From JAVJPJ01 sp040217295 (lineage in GTDB: Bacteria > Pseudomonadota > Alphaproteobacteria > Rhodobacterales > Rhodobacteraceae): a stretch of DNA of 47,473 nucleotides. The DNA is taken from contig CAYWTM010000013.1 of NCBI GenBank assembly GCA_964460185.1, forward strand, positions 1 through 47,473, in the 5' to 3' direction. A program made the translations under genes and the position numbers. Each line of letters begins with the position of its first letter. The stretch's first letter is position 1. This document shows, one piece after another, positions 42,741 through 47,473 of this stretch. The notes beneath the pieces are model-generated. The model did no database searches, was not told where the DNA came from, and saw nothing but the letters and a program-made list of their open reading frames with translations.

Positions 42741-43190
42741 CTAAAGGTCAGCGGATGCGTTCAGATGCAGCGCCTTTTGCATCAGCTTGACGAATGTGAC
42801 CCGTTCGCTTTCGGTCAGGCGAGAGACGATGTCATCTTGCAGCGACACAACGACCGGCCCGAGATGGTCGACAAGCGCCTGTCCGGCGGGTGTGAGCATC
42901 AACCTGAAGGCGCGGCGATCGTGGTCGTTCGTCTCGCGGCGGATCAGTTTCTTTTGCTGCAGCCTTTTGACGACACCGCCAATTGTTGCCCGGTCATATG
43001 CGATCAGGCCCGCCAATGTCGCCTGATCCAGGCCTGGGTGGTCGGCAAGCGTCACCAATGCCGAAAACTGCACTGGCGTGATGTCGTGGCCGAGGTCTTT
43101 CAACCGGTTCAGGAACACCGCTGTTGAATGCTGGTTGAGCCGCCGGATGAGGTGCCCGGGCATTTCAGAAAGGGGAGGATTGGGTGTCAT
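42741..43190 (-). CDS. MarR-family transcriptional regulator
   Basis: This 149-residue winged-helix protein begins MTPNPPLSEMPGHLIRRLNQ. Its helix-turn-helix runs DITPVQFSALVTLADHPGLDQATLAGLIAYDRATIGGVVKRLQQKKLI, and the wing carries RRETNDHDRRAFRLMLTPAG. MarR proteins of this length commonly repress a divergent aromatic-catabolic gene until a phenolic ligand binds. It is divergent from the monooxygenase gene across 98 bp holding two palindromes. I use the ATG at 43190; an in-frame ATG at 43220 would place the start inside one palindrome. Confidence 0.92.
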   Translation of the reverse strand: MTPNPPLSEMPGHLIRRLNQHSTAVFLNRLKDLGHDITPVQFSALVTLADHPGLDQATLAGLIAYDRATIGGVVKRLQQKKLIRRETNDHDRRAFRLMLTPAGQALVDHLGPVVVSLQDDIVSRLTESERVTFVKLMQKALHLNASADL

Positions 43191-43209
43191 CGGGATACTC
43201 GAAAAATGG

Positions 43210-43271
43210 TATGCATGCATATTTTCTTGACAGTCGACCGGGGTGCCCACTACTTGATAAGTATACATACT
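43210..43271. promoter_or_regulatory. Candidate MarR operators between marR-like and monooxygenase genes
   Basis: Two inverted repeats occupy the short divergent gap: TATGCATGCATA, perfect over 12 bp at 43210-43221, and AGTAT-AC-ATACT at 43260-43271. A perfect TTGACA (43227-43232) between them points toward the monooxygenase but has no strong -10. The region is A/T-rich around the repeats. Size and placement fit MarR dimer binding; which repeat is used is not known. Confidence 0.5.
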
Positions 43272-43288
43272 ATATAGGTCGATCCCAA

Positions 43289-45172
43289 GTGCAATATCAT
43301 CTCAATGGCTTTCGGCGCGGTGATCCTTCCATCGCGGAACATATCCGACCCGAGGCTTTGGTCGCCGACGAGGTGGACGTGCTCATTGTTGGTTGCGGCC
43401 CCGCGGGGCTGACGCTTGCGGCCCAACTCTCGGCCTTTCCGGAGATTGTCACGGCCATCACGGATCGCAGGCCGGGGCCGTTGGAAATCGGGCAGGCCGA
43501 TGGCATTGCCTGCCGATCCATCGAGATGTTCGAGGCATTCGGCTTTTCCGAGAAGGTCCTGAAAGAGAGCTATTGGGTCAGCGAAGTCGCATTCTGGCGA
43601 CCAGGACAGGGCGGGGCAGACCTGACCCGCGTGGACCGTATCCAGGATGTCGAGGATGATCTTTCCGAAATGCCCCATGTCATCCTGAACCAGGCAAGGG
43701 TGCATGATTTCTACCTTGAGATCATGCGCAATTCCCCGCACCGGCTGGAGCCAGACTACAACCGTGAACTCGTCGCGTTGAACGCCACGGACGATCCGGA
43801 TCATCCGGTTGAGGCGATCTTCAGGTGCTGTGATGCAGAGGGTGAAACGCAGACCATCCGCGCCAGGTATGTCGTCGGATGTGACGGCGCGCGCAGTGCC
43901 GTTCGCAGATCCATGGGTCACGAGCTCAAGGGTGAATCCGCCCGTCAGCTTTGGGGGGTCATGGATGTGCTGGCCATTACCGATTTCCCCGACATTCGCC
44001 TGAAGGCAGCCATACAGTCTGCAGACCACGGCAGCCTCCTGATCATCCCGCGTGAAGGTGGCTACATGGTGCGGATGTATATCGAGCTGGACGCGCTTCA
44101 CGGCGATGAACGCGCATCGGATCGCAACCTGACCTCCGCGGAGCTTGTCGATAAGGCGCGTGCAATTCTGGCGCCCTACACACTCGACGTGAAGGAAGTG
44201 GCATGGTGGTCGGCCTACGAGATTGGCCAACGTGTCTGCGATGCGTTTGACGATGTGCCCGACAGCGATCGCGGGACCCGCGCGCCGCGGATCTTCATCG
44301 CGGGGGATGCGTGCCACACGCATAGTCCCAAGGCCGGACAGGGCATGAACGTGTCGATGGCCGACACATTCAACCTTGGGTGGAAACTGGCGGCGGTGCT
44401 GCATGGTCAGTCGACCCCGGCGCTTCTGGATACCTATTCGGAAGAACGGCGTGCCAAGGCGAAGGAGTTGATCGACTTTGACAAGGACATGGCGCGGCTG
44501 TTCAGCGTCAAGCCCAAAGATGCGAGCGAAGCCGCGCAATTCCAGAGCTATTTCAGGAAACACGGGCGCTACACGGCCGGGGTTGAAACCCGCTACGGCC
44601 CGTCGTTGCTGATCGGCGATGGCAGGCATCAGGCGTTGGCCTCCGGCTACAGGGTCGGAATGCGGTTTCACTCGGCGCCCGTGATACGCCTTGGCGACGC
44701 AAAGCCCATGCAGCTTGGTCATGCCATCAAGGCCGATGGCCGCTGGCGACTGATGGCTTTCGCGGCGGCGGGTGATGTTGGCACGGCGGGCGGTGCCGTC
44801 GACGGGTTGTGTGAATTCCTGACCCATAGCCCCGATAGCCCGGTTGTGCGCTTTACCCCGCCGGACGCCGATATCGACAGCGTCCTCGATCTGCGCGCCG
44901 TGTTCCAGGCGTGCCACCGCGACCTGGATCTCGGGCAATTGCCGGGCCTGCTTTTGCCACGCAAAGGCAAGTATGGGCTGATCGACTATGAAAAGGTGTT
45001 CTGCCCGGATCTGAAAAACGGCCCCGACATCTTCGACCTTCGGGGGATCGGCCGGGCAACGGGTGCGCTTTTGATCGTGCGTCCGGATCAATACGTGGCG
45101 CAGGTCCTGCCACTGGACGCCTTTGACGACATCGGCGGCTTTTTCAACCGGTTCATGGTGCCGTCGGCATGA
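43289..45172 (+). CDS. FAD-dependent aromatic monooxygenase (phenol 2-monooxygenase / 3-hydroxybenzoate 4-monooxygenase-like)
   Basis: From the GTG at 43289 the product has 627 residues and begins MQYHLNGFRRGDP, the usual N-terminus of this group, which is why I reject the ATG at 43184 inside the operator region. Features are the FAD fold VDVLIVGCGPAGLTLAAQL, the GARSAVRR-containing DG motif (VVGCDGARS), and GDACHTHSPKAGQGMNVSMADTFNLGWKL for the second FAD contact. The C-terminal thioredoxin-like domain, from about residue 450, is typical of phenol hydroxylases. It should insert one oxygen into a phenolic ring using NAD(P)H. No ring-cleavage dioxygenase lies in the window, so the product must be handled elsewhere. 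Confidence 0.92.
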   Translation: MQYHLNGFRRGDPSIAEHIRPEALVADEVDVLIVGCGPAGLTLAAQLSAFPEIVTAITDRRPGPLEIGQADGIACRSIEMFEAFGFSEKVLKESYWVSEVAFWRPGQGGADLTRVDRIQDVEDDLSEMPHVILNQARVHDFYLEIMRNSPHRLEPDYNRELVALNATDDPDHPVEAIFRCCDAEGETQTIRARYVVGCDGARSAVRRSMGHELKGESARQLWGVMDVLAITDFPDIRLKAAIQSADHGSLLIIPREGGYMVRMYIELDALHGDERASDRNLTSAELVDKARAILAPYTLDVKEVAWWSAYEIGQRVCDAFDDVPDSDRGTRAPRIFIAGDACHTHSPKAGQGMNVSMADTFNLGWKLAAVLHGQSTPALLDTYSEERRAKAKELIDFDKDMARLFSVKPKDASEAAQFQSYFRKHGRYTAGVETRYGPSLLIGDGRHQALASGYRVGMRFHSAPVIRLGDAKPMQLGHAIKADGRWRLMAFAAAGDVGTAGGAVDGLCEFLTHSPDSPVVRFTPPDADIDSVLDLRAVFQACHRDLDLGQLPGLLLPRKGKYGLIDYEKVFCPDLKNGPDIFDLRGIGRATGALLIVRPDQYVAQVLPLDAFDDIGGFFNRFMVPSA

Positions 45173-45252
45173 CCGTGCCGGCATCGGCCTGATTCCCGAA
45201 CGGCCGTTTCAACACCCGGCATCATGTGAAGACAGGGATGTCCCGTTCCGCG

Positions 45253-46293
45253 TCAGGCGAGCCATCGGGCCAGCAACGGCGTCAGGCTGAGAACCAAAAG
45301 CAATCGCAGCACGTGGTGGAAGATCACAAAGGTGATATCGGCCCCCGTCAGGATCGCCAGCATCACCATCTCGGGTTGTCCGCCCGGTGCAAACGCCAGA
45401 ATGCCGTGCAGCAGATCGTGGATGCCCAGACCGTAGATCAGTTCGCCAAACCCAAGCGTCAGAAGCCCGAGGATCACGGCATATCCGACGCTGGCCGATA
45501 TGACGCGCCGCAACTCGTCCCGGGTCACGCCGACGTAATGCGCACCGATGCTGGTCCCGATGAAGAACTGGGCAAGGATCAGGGCTTCGGTCGGGGGGCG
45601 GTTTTCGATCAGTCCCGTCAGGCTGGCAGCCCCCGCCAGGATCATCGGACCCAGCACCGGCGCGCCGAACATTCCGATCCTGCGCGCCAGCTTGTATCCG
45701 ACCAGGCCACAGACCGTCATGACGGCCAGATCCTTGATCGGGATGTCCATCATCCGAACCCCCGGAGCAACGCTGAGATCGACGTCCAGGTAGAATCCCA
45801 GGATGAATGGGGTAAGCGACACGAGCGTCAGGATCCGCGTCGCATGGACAAGCGACAGCGCCCGCATGTTGCCGCCCTTTTCGCCCCCGAACAGGATCAT
45901 TTCCGCAAAGCCGCCGGGCATGGTGGCAAAGTAGGATGTCGGTTTGTCGAAGCCCACGAGGTAGCGGAAATAGGGATACCCCAACAAAAGCGAGGCCACG
46001 AGGAACACCGGCACCAGGCTGGCGCTGGCAAGGGTCTGCGGCAATTGCTGCATCAGGGACGGGGAAATCGACGACCCGGCCGCCACGCCCAGAATGGTGC
46101 GCACCGCATTGAGCCAGCTGACCGGCGGCGCCGCCAGGTTTGCCCCCATCAGTGCGGTCACAAGGCAGACCGCCAGGGGGCCGAGAAGGAAGGGAAGCGG
46201 CAAGTGCAGATACCAAAAGGCCAGGGCCGCACAAAGGCTCAGAACTGCTGTCCAGAAGCGTCGGGTCCAAAGGCGCCGTTCAGTGCCGGTCAT
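45253..46293 (-). CDS. AbrB-family membrane protein (putative ammonia monooxygenase-like, DUF-type)
   Basis: This 346-residue protein is strongly hydrophobic, with about ten membrane segments arranged as two related halves, the AbrB duplication pattern. Each half has a short Gly/Pro motif: LPFLLGPLAVCLVTALMG in the first and FGAPVLGPMILAGAASLTG in the second, and the half-ends carry MPGGFAEMILFG and APGGQPEMVMLA. The last pair, P-G-G-x-x-EM, is repeated between halves. The family is sometimes named after ammonia monooxygenase regulation, but biochemical roles are unproven and a transport or import role is more likely. It is followed 80 bp downstream by the convergent monooxygenase end. Confidence 0.88.
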   Translation of the reverse strand: MTGTERRLWTRRFWTAVLSLCAALAFWYLHLPLPFLLGPLAVCLVTALMGANLAAPPVSWLNAVRTILGVAAGSSISPSLMQQLPQTLASASLVPVFLVASLLLGYPYFRYLVGFDKPTSYFATMPGGFAEMILFGGEKGGNMRALSLVHATRILTLVSLTPFILGFYLDVDLSVAPGVRMMDIPIKDLAVMTVCGLVGYKLARRIGMFGAPVLGPMILAGAASLTGLIENRPPTEALILAQFFIGTSIGAHYVGVTRDELRRVISASVGYAVILGLLTLGFGELIYGLGIHDLLHGILAFAPGGQPEMVMLAILTGADITFVIFHHVLRLLLVLSLTPLLARWLA

Positions 46294-46532
46294 TCATGAT
46301 CACCCTTGTCATCAATCACATCCATCGGGCTTGTCCGCATGCCAGCGCCACCAGCATTGTGGCGGCGCTGCCATCCAAAAGGAACTGCCATCGCGCACCG
46401 CCCTGTTGCAGGGAACCCGGTCGGCATGGGGATCTTCATCGGATCAATGGCGTCAGTTCCTTCGCGGTTTCCGTAGGGCTGCCCCGCGATGGTCGTGGCC
46501 GCGTTCAGCCGGTCTGCCCGCATGGATGCGGT

Positions 46533-47414
46533 TCAGTTGGTTCCGTTTTTCGCCTTGAAACGGGTTTCGATCATGTCCCATCGCGCCTTGTCCACGATGC
46601 GCTGACGTTCCTCGAAACTGGCGAGGATGGACGCCGCCCGGTCCAGGCTGCCGTCCTCCTTCAGCATCGAAAGGGCCGTCATCGCGCCATGAATGGCGGC
46701 TTGCAGCGAGGCATTTGCGTACAGCGCCACCGAAAACCCCATCCCGGCCAGGGCTGCCTGTCCCGGGTCGGGCGTGCGCCCGCCATGCACGATATTGGCG
46801 AATTGCGGCACGTCCAGTTCCGCCGGGATCCGGGCAAGCTCCTCACGGCTCATCGGGGCCTCGACAAATGTCGCGGACGCGCCCGCCTCGATATAGGCCC
46901 GGGCGCGGTCGATCGCGGCATCCAGCCCCTCTGTGGCCCGCGCGTCGGTCCGGGCGATGATCTGAAGGTCATCGTCACGGCGGGCATCGACCGCAGCCTT
47001 GATCTTTTCCACCATCTCCGAGCATGGGATGATCTCCTTGCCGGTGAAATGCCCGCACCGCTTGGGAAAAACCTGGTCCTCGATCTGCAGCGCCGATGCG
47101 CCCGCCCGCTCCAGCAGCCGAACGGAGCGCACCACGTTCAACGGGTTCCCGAACCCGGTATCCATGTCCACGATCAGCGGAAGATCGGTGACATCCGAGA
47201 TCGAGGCGGTCGCTTCGGCAAGCTCTGTCACGGTGCTCAGCCCCAGGTCCGGCACGCCGAGCTTCATGTTCGCGACCCCGGCGCCGGTGACGTAGATCGC
47301 GGGAAATCCCAGGTCCTGGATGATCCGGGCGAACAGCGCATTGCCCGCCCCGGGAACCATCATCGCCTGCCGCGCCTGCATCGCGTGCCTGAGTGTCCTT
47401 GACGCGGTCGTCAT
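46533..47414 (-). CDS. Isocitrate lyase / PEP mutase family lyase, second paralog
   Basis: This 293-residue (beta/alpha)8 enzyme shows the metal block VDMDTGFGNP (residues 83-91) and IEDQVFPKRCGH with Cys120, so it is in the KRCGH lyase branch like the paralog at 19235-20104. The two differ in the N-terminal substrate region (MMVPGAGNALFAR here against ILVAPGVYDALTA there) and in the C-terminal tail. Likely substrates are 2-hydroxy-dicarboxylates such as methylisocitrate, dimethylmalate or citramalate. It is transcribed from a promoter at the right edge and is followed 239 bp later by the AbrB gene, in which I see nothing notable. Confidence 0.9.
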   Translation of the reverse strand: MTTASRTLRHAMQARQAMMVPGAGNALFARIIQDLGFPAIYVTGAGVANMKLGVPDLGLSTVTELAEATASISDVTDLPLIVDMDTGFGNPLNVVRSVRLLERAGASALQIEDQVFPKRCGHFTGKEIIPCSEMVEKIKAAVDARRDDDLQIIARTDARATEGLDAAIDRARAYIEAGASATFVEAPMSREELARIPAELDVPQFANIVHGGRTPDPGQAALAGMGFSVALYANASLQAAIHGAMTALSMLKEDGSLDRAASILASFEERQRIVDKARWDMIETRFKAKNGTN

Positions 47415-47440
47415 CCTGCCCTGTCCCTGTGGTCACAGAC

Positions 47441-47469
47441 ATCACATCAGCCAATTCGCAGACTGTCAA
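47441..47469 (-). promoter_or_regulatory. Predicted sigma70-type promoter of the lyase gene at 46533-47414
   Basis: On the minus strand TTGACA (47464-47469) is followed after exactly 17 bp by TGTGAT (47441-47446), a 4/6 match to TATAAT. The -10 ends 27 bp before the ATG at 47414. The perfect -35 and standard spacing make this the best promoter in the window. Confidence 0.6.
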
Positions 47470-47473
47470 CACT

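Noticed and set aside
43184..43288. Upstream ATG start for the monooxygenase
   Set aside because: The extra 35 residues have no family similarity and would cover both candidate operators. The GTG at 43289 gives the expected N-terminus.

Overview
The window is a high-GC, gene-dense stretch of an alphaproteobacterial chromosome, most likely from the Rhodobacteraceae (Roseobacter group). This rests on strong G/C third-position bias, ATGA/GTGA-coupled operons, TRAP and Mla-type transporters, and protein sequences typical of that group. I found no rRNA, tRNA, CRISPR array, transposase or prophage gene. About 33 protein genes are supported, one of them cut by the left edge.

Layout. (1) 1-3151: an FtsX-like permease (partial) and its ATPase, divergent from a GDSL esterase whose start codon overlaps that of the ATPase. 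(2) 3221-7309: glycerol-3-phosphate dehydrogenase (glpD), glycerol kinase (glpK) and a coupled nitrilase-family amidase, preceded by GlpR-like repeats. (3) 7418-16447: surface polysaccharide genes, namely a TPR/glycosyltransferase-like protein, ManC/AlgA-type mannose-1-phosphate guanylyltransferase, an A/T-rich non-coding stretch followed by a compositionally foreign glycosyltransferase, and a 1064-residue protein with GT2 and GT4 modules. (4) 16685-30932: an ene-reductase beside a two-armed catabolic island. The left arm (minus strand) encodes a tautomerase-NTF2 fusion, HyuB, HyuA, an isochorismatase-fold hydrolase, an isocitrate-lyase/PEP-mutase family lyase and a flavoprotein. The right arm encodes a GntR/UTRA regulator, aconitase-family large and small subunits (LeuC/LeuD-like) and a complete TRAP transporter. 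(5) 30963-35288: an Mla-type lipid transport operon (permease, ATPase, MCE protein, lipoprotein). (6) 35538-47414: further catabolic genes, namely GMC oxidoreductase, MFS carrier, amidase, acyl-CoA dehydrogenase plus APH-like kinase, MarR regulator divergent from a phenol-hydroxylase-like monooxygenase, an AbrB-type membrane protein and a second isocitrate-lyase/PEP-mutase family lyase.

The most interesting part is the island at 17856-30932. Its genes are tightly coupled on both sides of a single regulator, and the family set reads as a complete import-to-central-metabolism route: TRAP uptake, tautomerisation, ATP-dependent ring or amide chemistry by HyuAB, an isochorismatase-fold hydrolase, a hydro-lyase, and a C-C lyase that should release pyruvate or a similar product. 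I cannot match the set to a described pathway. Two details argue against the obvious assignments. The isochorismatase-fold protein has Gly where amidases of the family have the nucleophilic Cys, and the LeuD-like subunit deviates from the leucine-biosynthesis enzyme at the conserved GSSREHA motif. Substrate and products remain inferred.
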